Part shown: positions 1 through 8,073 of the stretch, one piece after another | Numbering within the stretch: position 1 is the stretch's first letter | Layout: each line of letters starts with the position of its first letter | Assembly: GCA_016873225.1 (NCBI GenBank) | Contig: VGXS01000003.1 | Coordinates: 1 to 64,000, forward strand | Direction of reading: 5' to 3' | Length of the DNA: 64,000 bases | Source: Planctomycetota bacterium | GTDB taxonomy: Bacteria; Planctomycetota; Planctomycetia; Gemmatales; Gemmataceae | Made by a program: the position numbers and the translations under genes | The notes under the pieces: generated by a model | The model's input: the letters and a program-made list of their open reading frames with translations, nothing else | Database searches by the model: none | Told to the model about the DNA's origin: nothing

Positions 1-2
1 TC

Positions 3-113
3 GTGGCGGCGGATATCGCGATGGCGCCGGTGCCCCCCGTGGATCTCAAGGGAATCGGCCCGACGCCCGTCTGGAGCGTGTTGGGTAAGAATGCGCGCAA
101 GCCTTCATCGTGA
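3..113 (+). CDS. C-terminal end of a + strand protein, cut by the window edge
   Basis: An open frame enters from the left edge and stops at TGA 111-113, leaving 36 residues. The segment with L-K-G-I-G-P followed by V-W-S-V-L resembles the last strand of class III adenylate/guanylate cyclase domains, which often end in a similar LKG-hydrophobic-P-V-x-V-x-x-V pattern. That is only a resemblance over about 20 residues, so the function is not assigned. A tandem repeat array begins 13 bp after the stop. Confidence 0.35.
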   Translation: MAADIAMAPVPPVDLKGIGPTPVWSVLGKNARKPSS

Positions 114-126
114 CGGGGTCTCAGTG

Positions 127-250
127 GAGCCGAGTGCCGTCAGGCACCGGGTCCCGCCCGCCAACACGCCTGGAGCCGAGTGCCGTCATGCACCGGGTCC
201 CGCCCGCCAACACGCCTGGAGCCGAGTGCCGTCAGGCACCGGGTCCCGCC
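127..250. repeat. 46-bp tandem repeat array, about 2.7 copies, with hairpin core
   Basis: Units begin at 127, 173 and 219, giving a 46-bp period; the third copy breaks off near 250. They are nearly identical: the second unit differs inside the hairpin, having CAT where the others have CAG. Each unit holds a small palindrome, GTGCC-GTCA-GGCAC, followed by CGGGTCCCGCC, as in REP-like elements. A single diverged copy of the core lies at 5296-5323. The array occupies the 190-bp gap between the left-edge gene and the 3' end of the kinase gene, where it may act as a terminator or spacer for the facing genes. Confidence 0.75.
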
Positions 251-303
251 GATACCCCCTCACACCAATGCAAGAAACAATCGATAGAAAATGGAGTAAA
301 AAT

Positions 304-3300
304 CTAATGCGGTAAAGTCCTCGCGAGACGAAAACCGACGAGGTAGTCGTTACGGTCCGCCGGCACATCGATGATGCGGATGGCGGAGCGGAGGTCCGTC
401 GGTTGAATGTAGAACGAACCGCCACGCAACACGCGCCGTGATGCACTGTCAATCATAAGCGGACCCTCCTTGTCTGCGGATTCGGCGCCTTCGGGATAAT
501 CGCCATAGGCCTCCATGCACCATGAGTAACAATTGCCCAAGGAATCAAACAACCCCAGTTCGTTCGGCTTCAGCAAACCCACTGGATGTGGCTTTTCCCT
601 TGAGTTTTTTTGGTACCAGCCATACTCAACCAGCAACGCGTCGCTTTCGCCAAAGCACCGGCTTGTCCGCGACCCGGCGCGCGTCGCGTACTCATACTCC
701 GCCTCGGTCGGCAACCGGTACCCCGTCAGCTTGAGGTAATCCTTCCTCAGACGGATGTCTCCATCCTTGGGTCCGGATATCTCGAAGCACCACTGCTCCT
801 CCGGTATTCCCTCTTCCTTGCTGAGCCGGTTGCAAAACCGCGCCGCCATGTACCAATTGATGGCCACCACCGGCAGGTCGGGGTCGTAGGTGTAATTCTC
901 TCCAATCTCGTAACGGTCCCCGGTCAGTTGGCGGTACTGGGCCAGCGTCACCGACTTGGCGGCGATGGCGAACGACCGGCCGATGATTCGCCCATGCTCG
1001 GTTTCATTCGTGAACCTACCCGCCTCCGTTTCCGGGGAGCCCATGCGGAACCGCGCCGGCCCGGGGATGGCCGTGAACTCCATCCCGCGCGTGTTGACGA
1101 ACCACGCGGGGGATATGCCAATAGCCATAGCCCCCCCGTTCGCCTTGTTCGCGGGAAAGAAGAACCCGGGCGCCGACGCCTTCAGGCTCGCCCGGGTCCA
1201 CCCGTCGTTGGTGGCCTTCAGCCAAGCCCCTTGTCCCCAGCGCCTGAGCAGCCATTCCGCGGCGGCGTGAAGACCGGGGTCGGCGTCCTCATGGGCTTTT
1301 CGCACCATGGGCAGCAGCGCCTCCCGCGCGGCCTGTGGCCATGCCGCCTCGTCGAACTGCCCCAGCGCCAACAGCAGCGCCCGCCGCGCCGACAGGTCGG
1401 GTTCCTCGCCAAGCCTTTGGGAGACCACGCGGGCGTCGGCGCCCAGCGGAAACAGCCCGTGAACCAGATAACTGCGCACCCGGGGGTCGGGCGAATGCCG
1501 CAGCAGTGGCCAGACCTTGTCGGGCTGGCCCAGCCTCAAGAGCGCCACCGCCGCGTTGGCCTGCCTGGTCGCCAGTGTCTCGCGCCGGGGTTCCGCCAGC
1601 GGCAGGTTGGCCGGCAACGATTCCTCCAGCACCCGGGCCAAAAGCTCGCTGGCCCGTTCAGGGTGCGCGGCCAGGGGCGGGTACAAGGCGGCAAACTGGC
1701 GACTATCCGCGCCTGCCAGCAGGTCGGCAAGCCTCGAGGGGTTGTCGGCCATCCAATCGGCCAGCAGGTTGGTGGCCAGCGACCGTTCGGCGGCGCGGTC
1801 GGGGTTGGCATCGGCAAACACCCGCTCCAGCGGCGCGAACAACGCCTCGCTCGCGGGCCTGAGAAGTTCGCTCCAGGCGCCCAGATAAACCGGGTTCTCG
1901 CGCACGAGGTCGAGGGCCACGGCAGGGGCCACGGCGGGCCAGCCTTGGCCCTGCGGATCGAACCGGGCCAACGCCGCCGCGGCGCGCAACCGCCCCGGGC
2001 CGGCGCGGCCGTCGCCCGCCAACTCCCACCAGCGCTTGAGAAGGTTTGGGGCCTTGGGCTCTAGCGAATCGAGCAACGCGGCCACTTCCCCGGGTTCAGC
2101 CCGTGTCAGGTGCTCCGAAACAATCTCGCCGGCCTCGTCATCTTCCGCCGCCAGGGCCATCGCCGCGTGCAGGCGGGCCCGGGGTTGGTCGCCCGCGAGC
2201 ATGGCCTTGAGCAGCGGCTTGGCCCACCAGCGGTAGGCCCCGATCGCCCGTGCCTCCGCCGGCACCTCGGCGGTGCTGGCGACGGCCAACCGGTCGGCTG
2301 ATGAGCGCGCCTGGAACTGGCCATGCGCGTACCAGGCACCCGCCACCAAGAGGGTCATGGCCGCCGTCAGGGCCATCCCGCGCGAAAGGTGCGTCGCGAG
2401 CGCCGCGGCCATCATCCTTCGCTCGGGCGGCGACCAGTCGCGCCGCGGCACATGCCTGAGGATGCCAAGCCACTGGAACAGGTAGGGCAATTGCCGCGCC
2501 GACGGATTCGCGGCCCAGGCCGAGGCGCGTTCGGCCAGCACGAGTTCGGCCCGGCCGCGGGAAGTCTCACGCTGCTTGCGCGCCAGCCATTCCCTGAGAG
2601 CTGGCACCAGGTAGTCGTGCGTGAGGATATAGTTCCGGGCCGTGATTTCCCCTTCCAGCGAACCGGCGCCTTCCGGGTCGGTGGGGGTGATCAGCCTGAG
2701 CTGGCCATCGAGCAGCGCGATGAGGTCTTCAAACTCCCGAGGCCGGGCGGCGAGTCCCGAGATCCTCAACAACTCGTCGCGCGCGCGCATGTGGCCCTTG
2801 ATGTCGCAGCCGGGAGGGGGCAGCAGGGCGCGCAGGACGGCGCGGGCGGGCCTTTGGCGGGCGCGTTGCCCCGCGGGGGCCCCCGGGGCGCTGAATGTCT
2901 CCTCCAAGAACGCCACGCCAATTCCCTCGACGCCGCCCAGCGCCAGAAGCGTGGCCGGCACCCAGGGCCTGGCCTTGACCATTTCGGCAAGCAGGGCGAT
3001 CTGCACCGACACGACCTTCCCGTCGCGCGCCAGACCCTCAATCGCCTGGGCGATGAACAGCTCATTTTCCCCGGCCTCAGCCCGCGACGGCGCGTCGGTG
3101 GTTTCGGCGAAGGCCACCTCGAAGCCGCAGTGCCACGCGACGATGGGTTCCACCTGGGAAAGGGAACTTTTCACATCGGCCACGGTGACGGTTTCCCCAT
3201 GCCCGTGCGTGCCGAGGTTGCCAAGCTTGCGGACCGCCGCCGCGTAAGCCTCAAGCCGCTTCGGGAAATGCCCGTCCTTGACGATCCGGTCGATCAGGTT

Positions 3301-5187
3301 GTCGAGCGGGTTGGTGCCCGCCGGCTTTCCCACCTTGGCCTCGTACACCGCGCGCACCACCCATTCCAGCACCTTGCGGATGCGGGTGAGCGCCATTTCG
3401 GCGTCCCGTTCGGCGATGTCGATGGCGCGGCGCACGCCGTCGCGGGCCTCGGAGGCGCCCTGGGGCCATGCCTCGGCCCGAGCCAGCGCCGCGCGCAGTT
3501 CCGGGTCGCCCGACCCGACCCGCTCATCGGGCAACGCGCCATGGGCCCGCCCGTACGCCGCCAACACCTTGCGGGCGTGCGGCATGTCGAACAGGTCCAC
3601 AAGCCGGGCGTTCACTCCCTCGCGCAACGGGATTTCCAGGTCGGACAGGAAGCGGCTCACCGCCAGCCAGAAGTCGTCGCGCACCATCACCACGGCACGC
3701 AAGCGGTCGCCGTCGCACTGCCTGAGCGCCCTCACCAGTTCGGTTTCGGTTTCGGCGCCCTTGGCATGAAGCCACTGCTCGAACTGGTCGATCACGATCA
3801 CCAAGGCGCGCGCGCCCGCCGGCAGAGCCCCCAGCCGGGCGGCCTTGAGCGCCCCGGCGAGGCCGCAGTCCGGCGGCAGGCCCGGCACCAGGCGCCTCAA
3901 CCCCGCAAGCAGGCGCGCCTCGGTGTCGGTGCCCGTCGCCTCGAGGTAAAGCGGCCGCACCGAAGGCGCCAGCCTCGGCAGCAACCCCGCCTTCACCAGG
4001 GAAGACTTCCCGCAACCCGACGGCCCGTAGATGAGGCCCACGCGCAACGGTTCGGCCGCGTTCTCCTCCTCGAGCCGTCTCTTCCAAAAACGGACGGTAT
4101 CGGGCAGGCCGTCGCGGTCGCGCGGGCCGGGCAACAATTCAAGGAAAAAATCCTTGTCCGACTCGTCGAACGACCGCAACCCCTTGGGCACGATCTTGAG
4201 CGGCCCGGAAACCGGCGGCGTGTCCGGCCTCGGAGTGGCCGGCGGCGTGGGCGCCGAACCGCCTCCGCGCGTTTCCGCGCCGGCCAATGCGGGAGTGGGC
4301 GGCCGTTCGGCCAACAGCGATTCGAGTTCATCAGCAAGGTCGCCCGCCGTGCCGTGGCGCTCGGTGGCGCGCTTGGAAAGCGCCTTGAGGCAAACGCGCT
4401 CCAGCTCGCGGGGAATTTCAGGCCGCGTTTGGCGCGGTGGCTTCACCTCCAGCGTGATGATCTCGTCGAGCAAATCGGCGCTGGTTGAGGCCCGGAACGG
4501 CCGCTTGCCCGTCAGCATCTCGTGCATGACCACGCCGAGGCTGAAAATGTCGGACCGGCCATCCACGCGGTGCCCCTCGCCGCGCGCCTGCTCGGGACTC
4601 ATGTACTGGGGCGTGCCGGCGTGCCTGGGTCCGGTGCCGAACTCCTGTTCCCGCAGCGCCAGGCCGAAGTCGCCCACATGCGCGCGGCCGGCGGCATCAA
4701 GAAAAATGTTCGCCGGCTTGATGTCCCGGTGCACCAGGCCCGACTGGTGGGCATGATCGAGGGCCCGGGCGACATCGGCGGCAATGCGGATGGCATCGGG
4801 CACCGACAGCGGGCCTTTGTCCAACCTGCCGGCCAGGTCGCCACCCTCGATGAACTGCGTGACCACGAAAAACGGGAATCCGTCGGCGGAGCCGACATCG
4901 AACACCGGCACGATGCCCGGGTGCCTGAGGGACGCCGCCGCGCGCGCCTCGGCGAGGTAAGGCTCGGCATCCGCGGCCGAGGAAACCAGGTGGCGGTGCG
5001 GCACCTTGATCGCCACCGCCCGGCCGAGCATGGTGTCCAAGGACAGGTAAACGCGGCCGAACCCGCCCTTGCCCAAGACCCGGTCGACGCGGTACCTGCC
5101 AATGGTTTCGGGCACCGGCCCGGAATCTGCCACGGCGACGGGGGCGCCCGAGTCGCTCGTGACGGCGCTTGACGAATCCTGGGGCAT
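304..5187 (-). CDS. Ser/Thr protein kinase - STAND NTPase - FGE-sulfatase fold fusion
   Basis: A 1627-residue signalling protein. Residues about 30-290 form a complete Hanks-type kinase: glycine loop GKGGFG, VAIK lysine, HRDIKPAN catalytic loop, DFG, and SPE in the APE position. After a Pro-rich linker comes a STAND-type NTPase with Walker A GPSGCGKSS (about 388) and Walker B VIVIDQFEQW (about 463). A segment with the look of a DUF4145 module interrupts the NTPase at about 555-700. A single hydrophobic stretch (about 938-952) suggests one membrane span, followed by an Ala/Leu-rich helical, probably HEAT-like region. The C-terminus (about 1365-1620) has the FGE-sulfatase/SUMF1 fold, with RLPTEAEYEYA, VLRGGSF and GFRLAR, but it lacks the Cys pair of true formylglycine-generating enzymes at the RGGSF segment. 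The ATG at 5187 is chosen because GGAGG (5195-5199) lies 7 nt upstream; a frame-extending TTG at 5226 has no such support. Kinase substrates cannot be inferred. Confidence 0.9.
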   Translation of the reverse strand: MPQDSSSAVTSDSGAPVAVADSGPVPETIGRYRVDRVLGKGGFGRVYLSLDTMLGRAVAIKVPHRHLVSSAADAEPYLAEARAAASLRHPGIVPVFDVGSADGFPFFVVTQFIEGGDLAGRLDKGPLSVPDAIRIAADVARALDHAHQSGLVHRDIKPANIFLDAAGRAHVGDFGLALREQEFGTGPRHAGTPQYMSPEQARGEGHRVDGRSDIFSLGVVMHEMLTGKRPFRASTSADLLDEIITLEVKPPRQTRPEIPRELERVCLKALSKRATERHGTAGDLADELESLLAERPPTPALAGAETRGGGSAPTPPATPRPDTPPVSGPLKIVPKGLRSFDESDKDFFLELLPGPRDRDGLPDTVRFWKRRLEEENAAEPLRVGLIYGPSGCGKSSLVKAGLLPRLAPSVRPLYLEATGTDTEARLLAGLRRLVPGLPPDCGLAGALKAARLGALPAGARALVIVIDQFEQWLHAKGAETETELVRALRQCDGDRLRAVVMVRDDFWLAVSRFLSDLEIPLREGVNARLVDLFDMPHARKVLAAYGRAHGALPDERVGSGDPELRAALARAEAWPQGASEARDGVRRAIDIAERDAEMALTRIRKVLEWVVRAVYEAKVGKPAGTNPLDNLIDRIVKDGHFPKRLEAYAAAVRKLGNLGTHGHGETVTVADVKSSLSQVEPIVAWHCGFEVAFAETTDAPSRAEAGENELFIAQAIEGLARDGKVVSVQIALLAEMVKARPWVPATLLALGGVEGIGVAFLEETFSAPGAPAGQRARQRPARAVLRALLPPPGCDIKGHMRARDELLRISGLAARPREFEDLIALLDGQLRLITPTDPEGAGSLEGEITARNYILTHDYLVPALREWLARKQRETSRGRAELVLAERASAWAANPSARQLPYLFQWLGILRHVPRRDWSPPERRMMAAALATHLSRGMALTAAMTLLVAGAWYAHGQFQARSSADRLAVASTAEVPAEARAIGAYRWWAKPLLKAMLAGDQPRARLHAAMALAAEDDEAGEIVSEHLTRAEPGEVAALLDSLEPKAPNLLKRWWELAGDGRAGPGRLRAAAALARFDPQGQGWPAVAPAVALDLVRENPVYLGAWSELLRPASEALFAPLERVFADANPDRAAERSLATNLLADWMADNPSRLADLLAGADSRQFAALYPPLAAHPERASELLARVLEESLPANLPLAEPRRETLATRQANAAVALLRLGQPDKVWPLLRHSPDPRVRSYLVHGLFPLGADARVVSQRLGEEPDLSARRALLLALGQFDEAAWPQAAREALLPMVRKAHEDADPGLHAAAEWLLRRWGQGAWLKATNDGWTRASLKASAPGFFFPANKANGGAMAIGISPAWFVNTRGMEFTAIPGPARFRMGSPETEAGRFTNETEHGRIIGRSFAIAAKSVTLAQYRQLTGDRYEIGENYTYDPDLPVVAINWYMAARFCNRLSKEEGIPEEQWCFEISGPKDGDIRLRKDYLKLTGYRLPTEAEYEYATRAGSRTSRCFGESDALLVEYGWYQKNSREKPHPVGLLKPNELGLFDSLGNCYSWCMEAYGDYPEGAESADKEGPLMIDSASRRVLRGGSFYIQPTDLRSAIRIIDVPADRNDYLVGFRLARTLPH

Positions 5188-5295
5188 GGCCATGCCTCCG
5201 GCAGGACGGACCGGAACAAGTTTCAATCATTTCATGACAGCGCCCAAGCCGCAAGGGGCGCCAGAAACCGGTGGGAGCGCCGATTCGCAAGGGAT

Positions 5296-5323
5296 GGGAG
5301 CCGGGTGCCGACAGGCACCGGGC
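5296..5323. repeat. Single diverged copy of the 46-bp repeat core
   Basis: This stretch repeats the pattern GGAGCC-R-GGTGCC-GWCA-GGCACC-GGG of the array at 127-250 with about three changes over 28 bp. One change (A to G) lengthens the hairpin stem to GGTGCC/GGCACC. It lies in the intergenic space upstream of the kinase gene, about 100 bp from its start codon, so copies of this element sit on both sides of that gene. Confidence 0.65.
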
Positions 5324-5341
5324 CAGGCGTGAAAAACAAAA

Positions 5342-5414
5342 TGACCTCGCTGGGATTCGAACCCAGGACCCACGCATTAAAAGTGCGTTGCTCTACCGAC
5401 TGAGCTACGAGGTC
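5342..5414 (-). tRNA. tRNA-Lys (anticodon TTT)
   Basis: On the - strand the sequence folds into a full cloverleaf. The acceptor arm is GACCTCG/CGAGGTC with discriminator A at 5342, the D arm contains AGCTCAGTCGGTAGAGC, the anticodon stem ACGCA/TGCGT encloses loop CTTTTAA (anticodon TTT), and the T arm is CTGGG-TTCGAAT-CCCAG. CCA is not encoded. It starts 15 bp after the trxB stop codon on the same strand, so it may be cotranscribed with trxB. Confidence 0.96.
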
Positions 5415-5429
5415 GGTGTCAAAACTATT

Positions 5430-6491
5430 CTAGTGCACTCCCTGCGCCGCGAGCCAACGCTCGGCGTCCAAGGCCGCCATGCAGCCGCTTCCAGCCGCGG
5501 TGACGGCCTGGCGGTAGTGGCTGTCGGCCACATCGCCCGCCGCGAAAATGCCCTCCACCGTGGTGTCGCTGCGGTGGGCCTTCGGCCAAACGATGTAGCC
5601 CTTGGAATCCAGTTCCAGCACGCCCTTGAGAAAATCGGTGTTGGGAGTGTGCCCGATTGCCACGAACAGGCCCACGATGTCGAGGCTTTTCCCCTCTCCA
5701 CCCACCGTGGAGGCCAACCTGATGCCCGTCACGCCGTCGGTGTCGTTGCCCAGCACCTCGGAGACGGCGCTGTTCCACACCGGCACGATGCGCGGGTTTT
5801 CCAGCGCGCGCTTTTCCATGATCTTGCTGGCGCGAAGCTTGTCGCGGCGGTGGATCAGGTACACGGTGCTGGCGAACTTGGTGAGGTAGCTCGCCTCCTC
5901 CACCGCTGAATCACCGCCACCCACCACGGCCAAAGGCTTGCCCCGGAACCTCGGCAGGGCGCCGTCACACACGGCGCAGGCCGAAACTCCATGGTTCTTG
6001 AACCGTTCCTCGGAAGGAAGGCCCAGCCAGTTGGCCCGGGCCCCGGTCGCCACGATCACGGCGTGCGTCGAGATGGCCCCGTTCTCGATGGTGTTCATCG
6101 TGAAGGGTCGCTTGGAGAAATCGACCGACACCACATCATCGGTGATGATGCGGGCGCCGAAGTTGATGGCCTGTTGCCGCATCAACTCCATCAGTTCGGG
6201 GCCCGTGAGGCCGTGGGCGGGTTGGGGGCCGTTGTCGAGAATCCAGTAGGGCCTGCGGTCTTCCGCGAGGGCCGAGCCCAGGTAATCGCGCAGGTGACCG
6301 GCTGGAAAACCGGGAAAGTTCTCAATTTCAGTGGTCAGGTTGAGCTGGCCCAGGGGGAGGGTTCCCTTGAGGCGGTTCTCCTCGGTGACGGCACCCTCGA
6401 TGACGAGCGGCTTGAGGCTGGCCCGGGCGGCGTAGATGGCGGCGGTCCAGCCCGCGGGTCCGGAACCGATGATGACGACCGTTTCGCTCAT
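5430..6491 (-). CDS. trxB: Thioredoxin-disulfide reductase
   Basis: A 353-residue FAD/NADPH flavoenzyme that reduces thioredoxin in the cytoplasm. Visible are the N-terminal FAD-binding GSGPAG motif (residues 10-15), the redox pair C172-A-V-C175 followed by DG, the NADPH-binding [10 protein letters not shown] segment, and a C-terminal FAD contact region reading IFAAGDVAD. It is about 35 residues longer than the usual 315, mostly from an insertion at about 75-105 before the [10 protein letters not shown] helix. The ATG at 6491 is the start consistent with the family N-terminus; the open frame continues upstream but without homology. It is divergent from argA across 100 bp, with tRNA-Lys directly downstream. 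Confidence 0.95.
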   Translation of the reverse strand: MSETVVIIGSGPAGWTAAIYAARASLKPLVIEGAVTEENRLKGTLPLGQLNLTTEIENFPGFPAGHLRDYLGSALAEDRRPYWILDNGPQPAHGLTGPELMELMRQQAINFGARIITDDVVSVDFSKRPFTMNTIENGAISTHAVIVATGARANWLGLPSEERFKNHGVSACAVCDGALPRFRGKPLAVVGGGDSAVEEASYLTKFASTVYLIHRRDKLRASKIMEKRALENPRIVPVWNSAVSEVLGNDTDGVTGIRLASTVGGEGKSLDIVGLFVAIGHTPNTDFLKGVLELDSKGYIVWPKAHRSDTTVEGIFAAGDVADSHYRQAVTAAGSGCMAALDAERWLAAQGVH

Positions 6492-6591
6492 GGCGCCCCT
6501 GTCCGAGTCCGCTTGCATCTGTGAAGATACAATCTTAACGCGGCGCGCCGGGGGGTCAATCGGCCCGGCGCCGGGGGACTTGCCATTGGCG

Positions 6592-7974
6592 ATGCACAGG
6601 CTGACCGACTTGCGCGAAATCCTGCGGTATGTGCCGAGGTTCCGCGACCGCCTGTTCGTGATCGCCATCGACGGCGCCGTCGTCGAGGACGAGAACTTCC
6701 GCAATGTGCTTCTCGACCTGGCGCTGCTCAAGAGCCTGAGGATCGGCGTGGTTTTGGTGCATGGGGCTCTGCACCAGATCCTCAAGCTCGCCGACCTCAC
6801 GAAGCAACAGCCCAGCAACCTGGACGGGTCGGGCATCACCGACGACGCCACGCTGCAACTGGCGCTGTTCGCCAGCAGCCGGGTGGCCTACGAATTGGTG
6901 GAGGGACTCGACGCGGCCGACCTGCACGGGGTGTCGGGCAGCTTCCTCGTGGCCCATCCCGCGGGCATATTGGGCGGGATCGACCACCAGTGGACCGGGA
7001 AGATCGAACGAGTGCAGACCGGCCTGATCCAGTCGCTGGTCGCCCAGGACATGGTGCCCGTGGTGTCGCCCGTCGGCGCCGATGGCGAGGGCAGGACCTA
7101 CCGGCTGAACTCCGACCATGTGGCGGTGGAGGTGGCCGCCGCCCTCAAGGCGGCCAAGCTCATTTTCCTGAGCACGCTGCCGGGCGTGACGCTCACGAAC
7201 CTGGCCTCGGAAAAAGCCTCTGGCGCGGTGAAGACGGCGATCGACCGGCAGCGCGAACCGTCGGTGGAGGGGTTGCTGAGGTCGTTGTCGCTGGAGGAGG
7301 CCGAGGCGGTGCTGGCGGGCCACCGCGCCGACATCGCTCCCGAATTGGCATCGAAGCTCGAGCAGGCGGTGCGGGGGGTGAAGCTCGGCGTGCCGCGGGT
7401 TCACCTGATCGACGGCAGGGTGAGCGAGGGCCTGTTGGCCGAGGTTTTCTCGAACCTGGGCGTGGGCACCATGGTTCATGCCAACGAATACCAGGCGATC
7501 CGCAAGGCCGCCAAGAAGGATGGGCGGGCGATCCTGAGCCTCATCGCGCAGGGAGTGGCCAACGACGAGTTGGTGCGCCGCAGCAGGGCCGAGATCGAGC
7601 GCACGGCGGAGGATTTCTTCGTGTTCGAGGTCGACAAGCTGCCGGTGGCCTGCGCGGCGGTGCACCTTCACCCCTCGGAAGGCAAAGCCGAGCTGGCGTG
7701 CGTGTGCGTCGATCCCCGGTTTGAAAACCGCGGCATCGGCCGCAAGATGATCGAATACGGCGAGTCGCTGGCCAGGCAGGCGGGAATGAGGGAGATGTTC
7801 CTGCTGTCGACCCAGGCGTTCAATTACTTCCAGCAGAAGGGCGGCTTCATACAAGGGTCGCCCGCCGACCTTCCGGTTTCGAGGCGTGAGAAGTACGACA
7901 AGAGCGGCCGGCGTTCGCTGGTGTTGGTGAAGCGGCTTGACGACGGTATCGGAAGCAACCATGGGGCCCGGTGA
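6592..7974 (+). CDS. argA: N-acetylglutamate synthase: amino-acid kinase fold plus GNAT domain
   Basis: A 460-residue protein for the first step of arginine synthesis: acetyl-CoA plus glutamate gives N-acetylglutamate. Residues 1 to about 290 have the acetylglutamate-kinase-like fold, with an early VIAIDGAVV strand and a VVLVHG-type loop. Residues about 305-455 form the GNAT acetyltransferase, with the acetyl-CoA loop in [10 protein letters not shown]. This architecture is that of classical ArgA rather than ArgB. The start is uncertain: ATG 6592, or an in-frame TTG at 6586 that is better spaced from GGGGGA (6573-6578). The last ten bases, including the TGA, are also the first bases of the tRNA-Leu gene. 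Confidence 0.88.
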   Translation: MHRLTDLREILRYVPRFRDRLFVIAIDGAVVEDENFRNVLLDLALLKSLRIGVVLVHGALHQILKLADLTKQQPSNLDGSGITDDATLQLALFASSRVAYELVEGLDAADLHGVSGSFLVAHPAGILGGIDHQWTGKIERVQTGLIQSLVAQDMVPVVSPVGADGEGRTYRLNSDHVAVEVAAALKAAKLIFLSTLPGVTLTNLASEKASGAVKTAIDRQREPSVEGLLRSLSLEEAEAVLAGHRADIAPELASKLEQAVRGVKLGVPRVHLIDGRVSEGLLAEVFSNLGVGTMVHANEYQAIRKAAKKDGRAILSLIAQGVANDELVRRSRAEIERTAEDFFVFEVDKLPVACAAVHLHPSEGKAELACVCVDPRFENRGIGRKMIEYGESLARQAGMREMFLLSTQAFNYFQQKGGFIQGSPADLPVSRREKYDKSGRRSLVLVKRLDDGIGSNHGAR

Positions 7975-8047
7975 TGGAATGGCAGACATGCAGGTCTTAG
8001 AAGCCTGTCTCCGTAAGGAGGTGCGGGTTCGAGTCCCGCCCGGGCCA
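7965..8047 (+). tRNA. tRNA-Leu (anticodon TAG)
   Basis: A class II tRNA. The acceptor arm is GGCCCGG/CCGGGCC with discriminator A at 8047. The D arm begins ATGGAATGGCAGACAT, the anticodon stem CAGGT/GCCTG encloses CTTAGAA (anticodon TAG), the long variable arm is CTCC-GTAA-GGAG, and the T arm is GCGGG-TTCGAGT-CCCGC. CCA is not encoded. Its first ten bases overlap the end of argA, including the stop codon, and larC begins 26 bp downstream on the same strand. Confidence 0.96.
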
Positions 8048-8073
8048 CTCGTTCGTGATGGGATGCGAAACTG

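Noticed and set aside
610-2064. Long + strand open frame (484 codons) opposite the kinase C-terminus
   Set aside because: It is antisense to the FGE-sulfatase and helical regions and low in complexity, without domain signature.
2323-4488. Long + strand open frame (721 codons) opposite the kinase gene
   Set aside because: It is antisense to the NTPase and kinase domains; its translation is Arg/Gly/Pro-rich without motifs, as expected for a shadow frame in high-GC DNA.
6524-6536. 13-bp palindrome AAGAT-ACA-ATCTT between trxB and argA
   Set aside because: Too short to separate from chance, although it sits in a divergent promoter region.
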